From: Anadara kagoshimensis
Lineage: Eukaryota > Mollusca > Bivalvia > Arcoida > Arcidae
Assembly (NCBI GenBank): GCA_021292105.1
Contig: CM037874.1
Coordinates: 40,650,404 to 40,714,403, forward strand
DNA: 64,000 nucleotides
Reading direction: 5' to 3'
Shown here: in pieces, positions 44,508 to 56,918 of the stretch
Layout: each line of letters starts with the position of its first letter
Position numbering within the stretch: position 1 is the stretch's first letter
Made by a program: the position numbers and the translations under genes
Notes under the pieces: generated by a model
Seen by the model: only the letters and a program-made list of their open reading frames with translations
The model's database searches: none
What the model was told of the DNA's origin: nothing

Positions 44508-46860
44508 AACAAGAGGCAAATTGGGCCTGATATGCTCACCTGATAAATAATAGCTAGCTGATACATTTCAAGAAAACATAAATACTGAAACCCAGGGTTA
44601 GCGCTGGGTTGGAAAATTCTGTCACCAAGGAAATCGCCAGTTGTAAAATTTTGTCGCCAATTTCTTTAATGTGTCGCCAAAGGTGGGGTGGGGTGGGGGG
44701 TTGACACATAAAATACCAGTCCAGTTGGGTACATGCATGTGCAGGTAGACCTACATACATACTGAAATCTTTCAAATTTTTGGCCCTTCACACTAATTTA
44801 AAATTGAATACAAACAATAAATGAATAAGAGATGTTGTTCAGTTATTAATTTACAGGTAAATTGTTATTTTCACGTCAAGTGTCGTTGTGTATTGTCATG
44901 GACATGGTGAACGGTAATTACATTGTAACTTTAGACAAGGCAATGGTGTACAATGTGTTTTACATAATTTGTTATGTACCGCCCCGATCCAGTAAACTAA
45001 ATAAAACTTTACCTTTTTTACTTGTTTTAGTTTTTTTTGAAAGTGAAAATAGATTAAAATTAAAGTTCTCAGTTGAGAAAAATCATACATTGCAAGTCCT
45101 GTCAGCATAGGAAGTGACGTTATCAATGAATTTAAATAGATGAGAAAACTTTTGGAACTGCCTCTGATTCGGCGAGTTACAATTTGTACAGTGGGAATTC
45201 TCGAAAAGGAACATTTGGTTAGGCCTAAAGAAAAATTGACGCTATGGATATGCATTTATTTTGTTTCCAAGATGAGAATTATATTAAAATGTATTTGAAA
45301 TGCGACTTAAAACAAATTTTTCGAAATATTTTGTTCTCTTAGTCATGATCACGATCTATTAGGCACCATGGTCTATTTTTCCGGAAAAAACGTACTCGAG
45401 ACAAAATGAGGAATATTCTTGACAGAGAAGAAATATTCTGGACTAGAATTGCAAAAATTCATTAATTTTGACTAAATAAATATATTGTTATGAAGTTGCG
45501 TAATTTGCTCACAAACAGATGATCTCTTACAATGTGTATTGTACATTGAATCATGATTATTAATCAACAAACACTGTTTAAAAATCTTTTATGAAATAAA
45601 CAACACAGAAAGGTAATTTTTATATTTTATTTTGGATTTTACAATAATTCTGTGTCCATCGGTGTTTATTTTGTCCAACGAAATCCGGAGGGCACCTGGG
45701 CATATCCTCAGGCAGTGTAAACACACTTCCATATTACACAGATCTACCTGTCGATAATTAGACGGTCTTACATTCACACCTTAGACAATGATCTCAATCA
45801 ACTCATAGTAATTAACTGGAGTGGTTAATTACTTTGTTTATTCAGTGACACTCGCCGATTCGTCACTGGCTTCAATGTGTTATCACCTGTTAATTACAGG
45901 TGACCAAGATACCGGTGAACTTTGAAACACTGTCACCAAAAAATTGCCAAGTGCCAATTTTTATCGCCAGTTAATGAAAAAAATCGCATTTGGCGACATT
46001 GGCAATGCCCAGCGCGAACCCTGGAAACCCCAATGTCAAAAACATGACCTTTTTCTATACATCAAAATGATCGTTGTATCAAAACCTACAACATTCTAAC
46101 ATACATGCCTAATTGCCTATACAAAAAGTTAATAGTTTTCAAGATAATTAACCATTTCAGTAATCCATCGCATCTGTGACCTTGACCTTTGAAAAAATTA
46201 CCTTAATCTATATATCAAAATGATTATTGCATCAATACCAACAATATTCTAATATACATGCCTATACAAAAAGTTTATAGTTTCCAAGAAAATTTATAAT
46301 TTCGGAATTCTTTCACTTCTGTGATCTTGACCTGTGAACCCATGACCCATGACCTTAATCTATATATCAAAATGACTGTGACATCAATATCAGCAAAATG
46401 CTGATATACATTTTTATACAAAATTTACAATTTTGGTATTGTTTTGCATTTGTGACCTTGACCTTTGAACCCATGACCTTTTTCTATATATCAAAATAAT
46501 TGTTGCATCAATACCTACAACATTTTGATATACATGCCTGTACAAAAAGTTTAGTTTTCCAGAAAATAAATAAAATAAGAGCAGTCAAAAATTAGGGTAT
46601 GACCTTCACATTGACCTTGATCCCATTTTGAAGGCAAGTACAAGAACATGTCAAAACTGAAAACCCCAAATAGTCAAGTTATAACAATTTGAAGCTATTT
46701 AACTATTTTTTTTGCAAAATTTAACGCAAAAACTTGTAACCCTTTTTTTGTCCCAAAATGACCAAATTATAGTCTTAAGACCCTAGAGAAGCCAAATATC
46801 ACATCAGATTTCTTTCTCCAATTGTCTGTTTTGGAGATTTTTTAAGATTTTTATATCATG
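44508..46860 (+). mobile_element. HINE/pearl-like element split by a hAT MITE, 3' end missing
   Basis: Starts AACAAGAGGCAAATTGGGCC with ATGCTCACCTGATAAATAAT. After 85 bp it is interrupted by the hAT element (44593-46023) and resumes with CCAATGTCAAAAACATGACC. The monomers (46045-46560) and the first part of the 3' flank follow. It breaks off near 46860 before the palindrome, microsatellite and hairpin. The 3'-end remnants at 50041-50338 could be its displaced end. Confidence 0.75.
44593..46023. mobile_element. Non-autonomous hAT element with TCGCCA subterminal repeats
   Basis: The left end CAGGGTTAGCGCTGGG and the inverted right end CAGGGTTCGCGCTGGG are hAT-type. Sister HINEs read ATACTGAAACCCCAATG across the site, and here GAAACC flanks both sides, so a short (up to 8-bp) target duplication is likely. 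Multiple TCGCCA/TGGCGA and TCACCA motifs crowd both subterminal zones, as expected for transposase binding. The ~1.4-kb interior has no recognisable transposase; frames at 44862-45255 have no family match. Confidence 0.8.
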
Positions 46861-47310
46861 CTTGTTCATTTGGACAAGTGGATACAAGTTTCAATTGTCC
46901 AAATTTAAAATTAACTTGTCTGATTTTTTTAAACAAAACCATAAGGGCAAATGTTGATGATGTTAATGAGAGCTTACAACTACAAAGTTAATGAAACATG
47001 GCTATTTACAGTGTTCTTTCAAAGTAGAAAGTGTTATATTTAGTGGTCCAAATAACACCCACTCCTGAACTATGTGGTTTAAACATTAACTGTTTTATTA
47101 AGCGTTTACATAAAGATGCTGAAAACCTTATGTGATTCAAATGCTCTCATTATTTAGATGTTGATATTCAGAAGCATCTGTTTTTATCAATTTTGTTCAT
47201 GCAATCGAGTAAATTGTGATGACTTATGAAAACAAAAGTGGAATTTTCTAAAAACTACTTGTTTTGTTGGACAAGCCCAACCACTTTCACTTGTCCACCC
47301 CCAAAACAGA
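46861..47310. mobile_element. Possible inverted-repeat element with GGACAAG hairpin ends
   Basis: The left side GGACAAGTGGATACAAG...CAATTGTCC (46872-46900) and the right side, inverted, GGACAAGTGAAAG...GGCTTGTCC are similar inverted terminal repeats, each itself a small hairpin. It marks the point where the HINE is truncated. Target duplication not found; the call is tentative. Confidence 0.4.
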
Positions 47311-47879
47311 CTGGTACTGGCAAATGAGACAAACCTTATTGTCCAGTCCAGTTTCAATATGACAAATTGTATTGTTATATTATATCACCACAAGCATCAC
47401 TACATCACTGTATCAACTATACAACAAGAAACTTGTAGTAAATACCTTCATAGGCGATGATTTCTATGCATGAAAACATATTATTATCTTCACAGCTTGA
47501 GATATTTGGTCAAACAAACTCTTAAAGGATAAAGGATACCAGAATGAGCAAGTCTATACATTGGGAAGTATAGCAGATAGAGAGGTTGCAAATGAGAGGA
47601 GCATTACTTGTGAACAAACACTACATTTGCAAAGAACTTGGAAATTATTCAAACTAACTGACCAGGTATATTTACCTACAAATAAGGTGACAAAAGATAT
47701 GTTTTCAATGAATATACAGCTTGCAGCTGTGCCTGAGAAGATGGTCAGTTTTTCAGTTCCAAGCCGAGAGAAGTGACTCCAGCAATGAATCGAAGAGGAA
47801 GGTTTAACAGCATCAAATCATTACTATTGGGTTTGCCTAACTAACCAAAAGTCATGATAAGGTTGAAAGAATTTTGACT
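47311..47879. other. Unassigned intronic region
   Basis: A 71-residue plus-strand frame at 47561-47776 has no recognisable family and no splice or codon evidence to call it a gene. Confidence 0.4.
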
Positions 47880-48088
47880 GGGGCATAAAACGCCATTACT
47901 TTACGCCATCATCTAGAACTGACCTTTTGGATATAAGTGAAAGAATCTTCTTTAAGGCATATAGCACCATTTCTCCATTCCATCATTCTAGAACTGACCA
48001 TCTCATTATAAGTAAAAAGTCTTGTCTGGTGCTCAAAACACCATAATTCTACTACATCATCCCAGAACTGACTATCTCGATATAAGTG
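47880..48088. repeat. ~75-bp tandem repeat, three units
   Basis: Units share CCATCATCTAGAACTGACC and ATATAAGTGAA-type ends (starts near 47880, 47955, 48031). The last unit ends exactly where the next HINE begins. The CTCGATATAAGTGAA motif also occurs in the SINE-like fragment near 27635. Confidence 0.7.
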
Positions 48089-50038
48089 AACAAGAGGCCC
48101 AATAGGGCCTGTACCGCTCACCTGGGCTGTTAACAGCACAAAAACACAATAAATACTACATTTAGGGAGCAATAACTCTGATGTGGATATTAAGATATTT
48201 ATGAAACTTGCTACTCGCATCTCTGACCTTGACCTTTAAACCAATGACCATAATCTATATATTAAAATGATCATTGTATCAATACCAACAATATTCTAAT
48301 ATACATACAAAAAGTTCATAGTTTTCGAGATAATGAACCATTTTTGGTATTGTTTTGCAACCGTGACCTTGACCTTTGGACCCATGACCTTTTTCTATAC
48401 ATCAAAATGATCGTTGTATCAATACCTACAACATTCTTATATACATGCTTATACAAAAAGTTCATAGTTTTCAAGATAATGAACCATTTTAGTATTCTTT
48501 TGCATCTTTGACCTTGACCTTTGAACCAATGACCTTAATCTATATATCAAAATGATCGTTACATCAATACCAACAACATTCCAATATACATGTCTATACA
48601 AAAAGTTTATAGTTTTCAAGATAATTAACATCTTGGTATTGTTTTGCTACTGTGACCTTGACCTTTGGACCCATGACCTTTTTCTATACATCAAAATGAT
48701 CATTGTATCAATACTACAACATTCTAATATACATGCTTATACAAAAAGTTCATAGTTTTCAAGATAATGAACCATTTCAGTATTCTTTCGCATCTGTGAC
48801 CTTGACCTTTGAACCAATGACCTTAATCTATATAGCAAAATGATCGTTACATCAATACCAACAACATTCCAATATACATGTCTATACAAAAAGTTTATAG
48901 TTTTCAAGATAATTAACGATCTTGGTATTGTTTTGCTACTGTGACCTTGACCTTTGGACCCATGACCTTTTTCTATACATCAAAATGATCATTGTATCAA
49001 TACTTACAACATTCTAATATACATGCTTATACAAAAAGTTCATAGTTTTCAAGATAATGAACCATTTCAGTATTCTTTCGCATCTGTGACCTTGACCTTT
49101 GAACCAATGACCTTAATCTATATAGCAAAATGATCGTTACATCAATACCAACAACATTCCAATATACATGCCTATACAAAAAGTTTATAGTTTTCAAGAT
49201 AATTAACGATCTTGGTATTGTTTTGCTTCTGTGACCTTGACCTTTGGACCCATGACCTTTTTCTATACATCAAAATGATCGTTGTATCAATACCTACAAC
49301 ATTCTAATATACATGCCTATACAAAAAGTTTATAGTTTTCGAGATAATTAACCATTTCTGTATTGATTCGCATCTGTGACCTTGACCTTTGAACCCATGA
49401 CCTTTCTCTATACATCAAAATGATCGTTGTATCAATACCTACAACATTCTAATATACATGCCTATACAAAAAGTTTATAGTTTTCGAGATAATAAATAAT
49501 ATTAGAAAGGTAAAAAATTAGGTCATGACCTTCATTATTGACCTTGACACCATTTTGAAGGTAATTACAAGAATATGTCAAAACTGAAAACCCCATGTCA
49601 TTATCTGGTCATATAGTCAAGTTATAACAATTTAAAAACATTTTACGATTTTTGCAAAATTAAACGCAAAAACGCGTAACCTATTTTTAAACCAAATTTC
49701 ATGAAATGAACAAACTTATAGGTTAAGACTATGTAGAATCCAAATATCACATCAGTTTTTGCCTCCAATGAGTGGTTCAAGAGAAGAAGATTTTTTTAGG
49801 TTTTGTCTATTTTTAGTAACAGCGGCCATCTTGGATATTTGATCGCCATGATTTGAACAAACTATAGTTAGACTCTGTCAAGGACCTTCCATGGCAAATT
49901 TGGTTTCAATTGGCCCAGTAGTTTCAGAGGAGAAGATTCAAGTTTACTGACGCACGCACGCACGCATGGACGCACGCACGCACGCACGCACGCCTCGCCA
50001 TGCCATAAGCTCACATGGCCTTTGGCCAGGTGAGCTAA
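48089..50038 (+). mobile_element. HINE/pearl-like element with dimeric monomers
   Basis: Starts AACAAGAGGCCCAATAGGGC with CCGCTCACCTGGG, as at 32540. A/B monomers alternate as a ~290-bp dimer (about 48240-49480). The 3' domain ends with an ACGC tract (49952-49995), a TGGCCTTTGGCCA hairpin and CTAA (50035-50038). Unlike its sister copy it lacks the 19-bp palindrome and has a GCGGCCATCTTGGATA 3' domain instead, so 3' domains have been exchanged between subtypes. Confidence 0.85.
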
Positions 50039-50040
50039 AA

Positions 50041-50412
50041 AGGTCAAGTTGGGTTTATTGTTTTCCATTTCAGTATTCTTCAGATATTACTGTGACCTTA
50101 GCTTTCATACATATCAAAATGATCGTTATACCAACACTTACAACATTGTCATAAAATAAATATTTATTTAGTTTACTGTATTAAAATTACCTCACCTTCA
50201 CAAAGGCATGAGAATAACTTTGATGACTTTGACCCAGAAGTTTTGGAGAAAATATTTAAAATGCAAAATCTTAATTAATGATGCAGCCCCTTGTAGAGAA
50301 CAGACCATAAACTATTTTAAAATCAGGTGAGCTAAAAAGTAGGTCATGAACTTAATTTTTTACCTTGAGCCCATTTTTAATGTCATTTGAGCATTCACTC
50401 AGGTGAGCTAAT
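50041..50412 (+). mobile_element. Stacked HINE 3'-end remnants
   Basis: Two further ends follow the complete element: AATCAGGTGAGCTAA near 50324-50338 and CACTCAGGTGAGCTAA near 50397-50412, with decayed monomer sequence before them. Successive 3' ends suggest elements inserted into one another. Confidence 0.6.
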
Positions 50413-50520
50413 ACTAAGATGCTCTCTTCTTACATTTGTTTGATTTCTGATTTTATAAACTTCAAGTTGACTCCAGTACTCTGAACAAAATGTTTTGCTT
50501 ATTTATAAGTTTCAAGATAC

Positions 50521-50689
50521 CTCATGTCCAGTCAAACCATATAATCTTTCCTTTAGTATAGGATCTTGTGTATTCCAGAGGGCCACTGACAAACAAAGTC
50601 GGCATTCCCTGTCACATATACCCAGTAATCCATCCTCTCCCCATCTGTATGCACGTGATCGAGATTGTTCATGTGTTAAATGATTCCAA
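50521..50689 (-). CDS. MGH1-like (GH63-type) glucosidase, upstream exon
   Basis: Translation WNHLTHEQSRSRAYRWGEDG, then LLGICDRECRLCLSVALWN and DPILKERLYGLTGHE. The SRAYRWGEDG and DPILKERLxGLT blocks sit near the N-terminus of the family and directly precede GNHGED, which begins the next exon at 35684. The joined order is the family's order. Acceptor GTTACTTGTAG before 50689, donor GTATCT after 50521; 169 bp, beginning with 1 nt of a split codon and ending in phase 0. The exon with the family's first ~45 residues (usual WGTVREDYS block) was not found between here and 64000. It may lie outside the window or be too divergent to see. Confidence 0.78.
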
Positions 50690-50976
50690 CTACAAGTAAC
50701 AATAAAAGTGTTAGTGATAATCTAGTACTCTACATTCAGTATTTAGCAAAAGTTGGAAGTAGTTAAATCTTGTTCAATAAGAAATCAAGTAAGTCAACAA
50801 AACACAAAAAACACTCAACTGGCGATCGATTAATGTATTTCATTTATAGCAAGCAAATGTTATGTGAAATGGCATAGTATGTCACGGAAACATGCCAAAC
50901 ATACATGTAGTTCTAAATAAGATTTTCAACAAATTTCATCTAATTTGTATACAGTAACTAGAAAGTTGCTATTAAA

Positions 50977-52747
50977 AACAAGAAGCCCACGGGCCTTAAC
51001 GCTCACCTGAGGCTAAGTACATATCTCATGCAGAGGTTCAATGGTCAATAACATTTATTAAAGAGAACTCCTAATTTTCAGCAGTAAGGCAGAATTAAAT
51101 GCAAGGAATTTTGCAAATTAATCATACCTTGTCCCGAGATTGCTACATATAATATATGTATAATATATTAATATATATAATAGATAGTCTAGCTACAACA
51201 CATTATTTATAAACAGCTAAAAAAGTAAAAACAAAAGTATGACACTATGACCTTCATCTATATATCAAAATGATTGTTAGGCCATTACCTACAATATTCG
51301 AATATACATGCCTATACAAAAATTTAATAGTTTTCGAGATAATTAACCATTTCAGTATCCTTTCCAATCTGTAACCTTGACCTTTGAACCCATTACCTTA
51401 ATCTATATATCAAAATGATCTTTAAATCAACTCCTACAATATTGTAATATACATGTTTATACAAAAAGTTTATAGTTTTTGATATAATAAACCATTTCAG
51501 TATTCTTTCGCATTTGTGACCTTGACCTTTGAACCCATGACATTAATCTATATATCAAAATGATCGTTACATCAAACCCTACAATATTCCAATATACATG
51601 TCTATACAAAAAGTTAATAGTTTTTGAGATAATTAACCATTGCGGTATTCTTTCGCATCTGTGACCTTGACCTTTGAACCCATGACATTAATCTATATAT
51701 GAAAATGATCATTAAATCAAAACCTACCATATTCTAATATACATGTCTATACAAAAAGTTTATAGTTTTCGAGATAATTAACCATTTTGGTAATGATTTG
51801 CATCTGTGACCTTGACCTTTGAACCTATGACCTTTATCTATATATCAAAATGATCGTTAAATCAATTCCTTCAATATTGTAATATACATGTCTATACAAA
51901 AAGTTTATAGTTTTCGAGATAATTAACCATTTCGGTATTGTTTTGCATCTGTGACTTTGACCTTTGAACCCATGACCTTTATTAATATATCAAAATGACC
52001 ATTGTGACATTACCTACAATATTCTAATATGTATGCCTCTACAAAAAGTTAATAGTTTTGCAGATAATCAACTATAACGGTAATAGTTGTGCATCCTTGA
52101 CCTTGACCTTTGAACTCATGACCTTGATCTATGTATCAAAATGATCATCATGTCAATACCTACAATTAACTGAAAATCCCATGCCATTATCACCTGAAAT
52201 GTTTAAAAAATAGCATTTTTTATCAAAGGTCAAAAACAGGGATATGACCTTGACCTTTGACCTTGACATCTTTGGGAAGAAAATAGCAAGACAAGATCAA
52301 CAGTGAAAACTCCATGCAATTATCTTCAGCCGTTATTGAGTTATAACAATAAATGTCTCATTTTCAAAATTACATAATTTTACGCAAAAAACGCGTAACC
52401 TATTTTTTGTTCAATTTTCATGAAAAACACAATTTTAATGTTCCCAGGTAGGCTGAATCTAAATATCTAATAAAAATTTGCCTGCACCTTTTGGTTTCAG
52501 AGAAGAAGATTTTTTTGTCTTTTGGCTATTTTTAGTAACGGCGGCCATCTTGTTGGGTGTGGCCAAACCCCGAACACAATTTTGAAAAACTGTTACCCAG
52601 GCATGATAATCACCAAGTTTCATCAAATTTGGCCCAGTAGTTTTGGAGCAGAAGATTAAAATGTAAAGTTTACACACGACGGACGACGCACGACGCACGA
52701 TGATAGATTGCAATAGCTCATCTGAGCCTTTGGCTCAGGTGAGCTAA
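50977..52747 (+). mobile_element. HINE/pearl-like element
   Basis: Starts AACAAGAAGCCCACGGGCC with CGCTCACCTGAGG. Monomers run from about 51240 to 52130. The 3' domain is like that of 37710-42015, with GACCTTGACCTTTGACCTTG (52247-52266), a CGACGGACGACGCACG tract, a GAGCCTTTGGCTC hairpin and CTAA (52744-52747). It has no large insertion, so it shows the pre-insertion form of the LINE-bearing copy. Confidence 0.85.
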
Positions 52748-53826
52748 AAAAGGAAATATATAATCGGAAAATTTTACTATTATCTGAATGAATTGGAAGA
52801 TGAAATAAAAGGCTTTCTAGAAAGAACAATCTGGTTAAGGTAAATAAATGCACTGAAAATTATTTACCAATGTTTCATTTTTGTGAATGAAAAAAAAATT
52901 ATTTTTGAATTTGACAGGTCCTTCATTGATTATTCTCATTACGAAACTCATAGGAAGCAAACGTTACAACGTCGTGACGGATTTTCCATCGATGACGTCA
53001 TATCATTATGACGTCGTGGTGTGTTCCGAAGAGGTGAGATATGATGTTTTCAGAGGGATACACAATGTTTTCTCCAGCCTGATCACATGATATTACGATC
53101 CAATCAAATTACAGACAGTATCGTATTTTTCTAATGAGGTATAATAATACAAGTTGTACCTCTAAGGAGGGGGTAAAAATGTTGAGGTGGTGGAGGACTT
53201 TTGTCATTGTGCTTATTAATTTCACAGAGTAAAAAGATGCTAAATTAGACAGCCTTTCATTAAAGTCTGGTATCTTTTTCTCAAAACATTCTCTTTTCTG
53301 TAAATTCCTGTAGTATAACATAGCACTACAGTGCTGATCTACAGCATAATTGCAAATATGTTGTGACATTCATCAAATACAAAGAAATGCATGCTCAATC
53401 ATTTGCTAATAAAATGGGCAAATAGTTACTTCCATTTAAATCATCTATATATAAACTGTCTACTGGAAATACTAATTCAATTATTTATTGTTTATTTATT
53501 AATAATTAAATTTTATCATTTTATTTCCTCATAGACCTGTTTTTACCAAGACCTGCCCACTGCATTTTTACTCATTCTGATTGGCTAAAAAGTGATGATT
53601 ATTTCCTCATAGACCTAATTTTTTGCAATATGGCAACCTGATTATAAATTCATGTGCCCATTTCTTTGTTGTTCACATTGAGGTAATTTTTTTTATAAAC
53701 TGAATTTTTGCATAGTACCTTGTTTTTCCGTCTCTTTATTTATGTAATTTATTTGTAAGCATTGCCTTTAGCTACGTGAGAGCAAATGGACAGTCTTCAT
53801 TCCAGTTATTTCTCAATAGACCAAAC
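52748..53826. other. Unassigned region with CRE-type motifs
   Basis: No protein family recognised; the frame at 52887-53090 has no match. TGACGTCA at 52993-53000 and TGACGTCG at 53009-53016 lie close together, and a CCAATCA occurs near 53100. This is the least repetitive stretch upstream of the glucosidase exon, so a promoter or untranslated first exon could be here, but it cannot be shown. Confidence 0.4.
52993..53016. promoter_or_regulatory. Pair of CREB/ATF-type TGACGTC motifs
   Basis: A perfect TGACGTCA and a TGACGTCG start 16 bp apart. It lies ~2.3 kb upstream (minus strand sense) of the glucosidase exon at 50689. Motif only; no start site evidence. Confidence 0.35.
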
Positions 53827-55270
53827 AACAAGAGGCCCATGGGCCTGATACGCTCACCTGATAACTAATGGCTAGCTGATAGATTTCAAGAAAACATAAA
53901 TACTGAAACCCCAATGACCTTTTTCTTTACATCATAATGACCATTGCATCAATACCTACAACATTCTAATATACATGCCTATACAAAACGTTTATAGTTT
54001 TCAAGATAAATAACCATTTCAGTATTGTTTCGCATCTGTGACCTTGACCTTTGAACCCATGACCTTTTTCTATACATCAAAATGATTGTTGTATCAATAC
54101 CTACAACATTCTAATATACATGCCTATACTAAAAGTTTATAGTTTTCGAGATAATTAACTATTTCAGTATTTTTTCGCATCTGTGACCTTGACCTTTGAA
54201 CCCATGACCTTTTTCTATACATCATCAATACTTACAACATTCTAATGTACATGCCTATACAAAACGTTTATAGTTTAAGAGATAATTAAACATTTCGGTA
54301 TTGTTTCGCATCTGTGACCTTGACCTTTGAACCCATGACCTTTTTCTATAGATAAAAATGATCGTTGTATCAATACCTACAACATTCTAATATACATGCC
54401 TATACAAAAAGTTTATAGTTTTTGAGATAATTAACCATTTTGATATTGTTTTGCATCTGTGAATTTGACCTTTGAACCCATGACCTTTTTCTATACATCA
54501 AAAGGACCGTTGTATCAATACCTACAACATTCTAATATACATGCCTATTCAAAAAGTTAATAGTTTAAGAGATAATAAACTATTTCGGTATTGTTTAGCA
54601 CCTGTGACCTTGACCTTTGAACCCATGACCTTTTTCTATACGTCAAAATGATTGTTGTATGAATACCTACAACATTCTAATATACAAGCCTATACAAAAA
54701 GTTTATGGTTTTCCAAATAATAATTATAATCAGAGGTACAAAATATTAGGTCAACGACCTTCACAATTGACCTTGACCTCATTTTGAAGATACTAACAAG
54801 AAGATGTCAAAACTGAAAACCCCATGTCATTATCTGGTCAAATAGTCAAGTTATAACAATTTGAAACTATTTTACGATTTTTTCAACATTAAACTCAAAA
54901 ACGCGTAACCCATTTTTTGTCTGAATTTCACAAAATGAACAAACTATAGGCTTAAGACCCTAGAGAAGCCAAATATCACATCAGATTTTTTTCTCCAATC
55001 AATACTTTCGGAGAAAGATTTTTTAAGATTTTTGCACCCCTAGGTCACCTTGACCTAGTTATGGTAGCCATGGCAACGCCACGAACAAATCTGAATTGCA
55101 TCGGCCCATATATACTTCTCACCAAGTTTCATTGAAATCTATGTTGTAGTTTCAGAGGAGACGTCCAAAATAGGTGTTAACGACGCACACACGCACGCAC
55201 GCACACACGCATGCACATACACACGCTGCTATGCCATAAGCTCACATGACCTTTCGGTCAGGTGAGCTAA
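53827..55270 (+). mobile_element. HINE/pearl-like element, complete
   Basis: Starts AACAAGAGGCCCATGGGCC with ACGCTCACCTGATAACTAAT, nearly the same 5' domain as the copy at 9879. 145-bp monomers lie at about 53930-54710. The 3' flank has the 19-bp palindrome (55040-55058), an ACGC tract (55188-55225), a TGACCTTTCGGTCA hairpin and CTAA (55267-55270). Confidence 0.88.
55040..55058. promoter_or_regulatory. 19-bp AGGTCAnnnTGACCT palindrome
   Basis: Same sequence and context as at 11105. Confidence 0.55.
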
Positions 55271-55329
55271 AAATTAAAGGTAATGCTTAAATATTTAGTT
55301 ACTTTATAAAAAACAATGTCAATTAAATA

Positions 55330-56025
55330 TCTGAGTGTCAGTATTGTTGGACTATACCAATGGTGCTCTAAAATTTGAAGAAATTCAAAAAGTACAATAA
55401 CTTTCTGTTTGTTATTTTTTCACATCATGACACTCATGTGTACATTTTAAGTGAAATAAAGTGAAATGGTTTCATGAAAACAAATTAAGGAATAAAGAAA
55501 CTATAAATTAAACTCCTGGTCATACCTTTAGTTGGATTATTAACTTAAAAATGATCTAATGCAGGATTTACAAGGTAAATACAATTTTATAGGAAAGTTT
55601 TTAAACAACATTTTTTTCAGTTTTTGTTTGGATTTTGATTTTTTTCTTTATCTTTATTGTCTATTTATTTTGTTGATTCTAACTCTAAAACAACTAACTT
55701 GAGTATTTAAATGAATTCTCATAATTAAATTATCTGTCCTCCGAGACTAGAGAATATCTTGAGAATTGGAATTTGTGACTGAAATCGAGACGAAATTATT
55801 CTGCAGGGATCCAAGAATAAAGCATGTCATTTTGACATTCAACTGATTATGAAAAGGATGACGTAATCATTTTAAAAAGGGCAACAGGGTACTGGACTAA
55901 AAAGGGCAGGCGCTACACCATGTAAAAATAATTGAACTGGAGCACCAGGTGTCAAACACAGGCATGTTTGTATTGATATCGTAGTTCATGAATATATGCA
56001 AATTAGCCATGTGTTTGGGACATGT
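55330..56025. repeat. Dispersed segment S, copy B (paralogue at 5140-5800)
   Basis: Same landmark order as copy A up to CCAGGTGTCAAACACAGG. The next ~60 bp (55963-56022) is the reverse complement of the corresponding part of copy A. Class unknown; non-coding. Confidence 0.7.
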
Positions 56026-56426
56026 CTGTGTTCTGCGCTGCCATAAAATTACAGAAAAATCGGTTCAAGCAGAAACTTATAATAAAGATTGACCAAAAGA
56101 CAAAAGATTATTTTTTTAATATTTTATTAAATGTATAAATCTGTTGATAAGAAGTTAGTTATCATATATTTCCATCTGTCAGTATGAATTGGCTCTACTT
56201 TTTGGTAGGGTTAATTATTGCCAGATGCAATCTTCAATCACTTGTGTAAATGTTATGTTAACGGCCCCAGCTGAATTTTTTGCAGGCTGTTTGATATGCA
56301 CACAGAGCTTGCAAAATTTATTAAGATGTAGCCAAACAATGTTACATTCCCCAATGCGCACTCTATTTCTTATGTGTACTTATTTCATGGCAAACTAGCT
56401 GATCTTCTATACAAGGCGGTGACATA

Positions 56427-56485
56427 CTACAGTGTATGCTGAGTTTACTTACCTGTGGGTAAATCAAACTCACCATACACTGTAG
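56427..56485. ncRNA. 59-bp near-perfect hairpin, possible small-RNA precursor or MITE relic
   Basis: The arms CTACAGTGTATGCTGAGTTT (56427-56446) and its near-complement AAACTCACCATACACTGTAG (56466-56485) pair with one mismatch. A further CTTACC/GGGTAA partial pairing closes a short loop. Size and arm length fit a pre-miRNA-like fold, but a palindromic transposon relic is equally possible. No known miRNA seed recognised. Confidence 0.35.
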
Positions 56486-56521
56486 AATAAACTATACATG
56501 TATATATGTATATATAACATT

Positions 56522-56749
56522 GGAATTTGGAAACTGTGGTTTTGTTTCAACAATAAGTACTTCCATTTCTTTAGGAGTTTTCTCAACATTTTATCGATCT
56601 AGAGCATTGGATCCAACTTGAAGAATTATTTTCTCCGCCTTCATCTTACCACTTTTTACAAATTCAAAAACTCTGTGTATGGTTTTATTTTGGAGGGTGG
56701 TACCACAAACTACCATAATTCCTTTGTGTCTCTGTGGCATTATCAGCAT
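56522..56749 (-). pseudogene. SGNH-hydrolase-like fragment
   Basis: The minus-strand frame reads VCGTTLQNKTIHRVFEFVKS, then GKMKAEKIILQVGSNALDR, one in-frame stop, and NVEKTPKEMEVLI...KPQFPNS. The order (…V-x-VGSN-x-L…, then KTPxE and FPNS) resembles block III of SGNH hydrolases, which occur in mollusc retroelement-associated proteins. The catalytic Ser block and the terminal Asp-His are not seen. A decayed fragment; source unknown. Confidence 0.4.
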
Positions 56750-56918
56750 TTTACTGTGTGCTATATCTGTTGTTTTGGCACTTCTTTGATAGCAGAGCTT
56801 TCCAAAGAATACCCTGAAGTGTCTAGCACTTGGTTCTGGCTTTTATCATCTAGTTTCTCAGTATTACATAGAACTCATTTTTGGTTTAAATCACATACAA
56901 TTCTGTCTAATATAGCAG

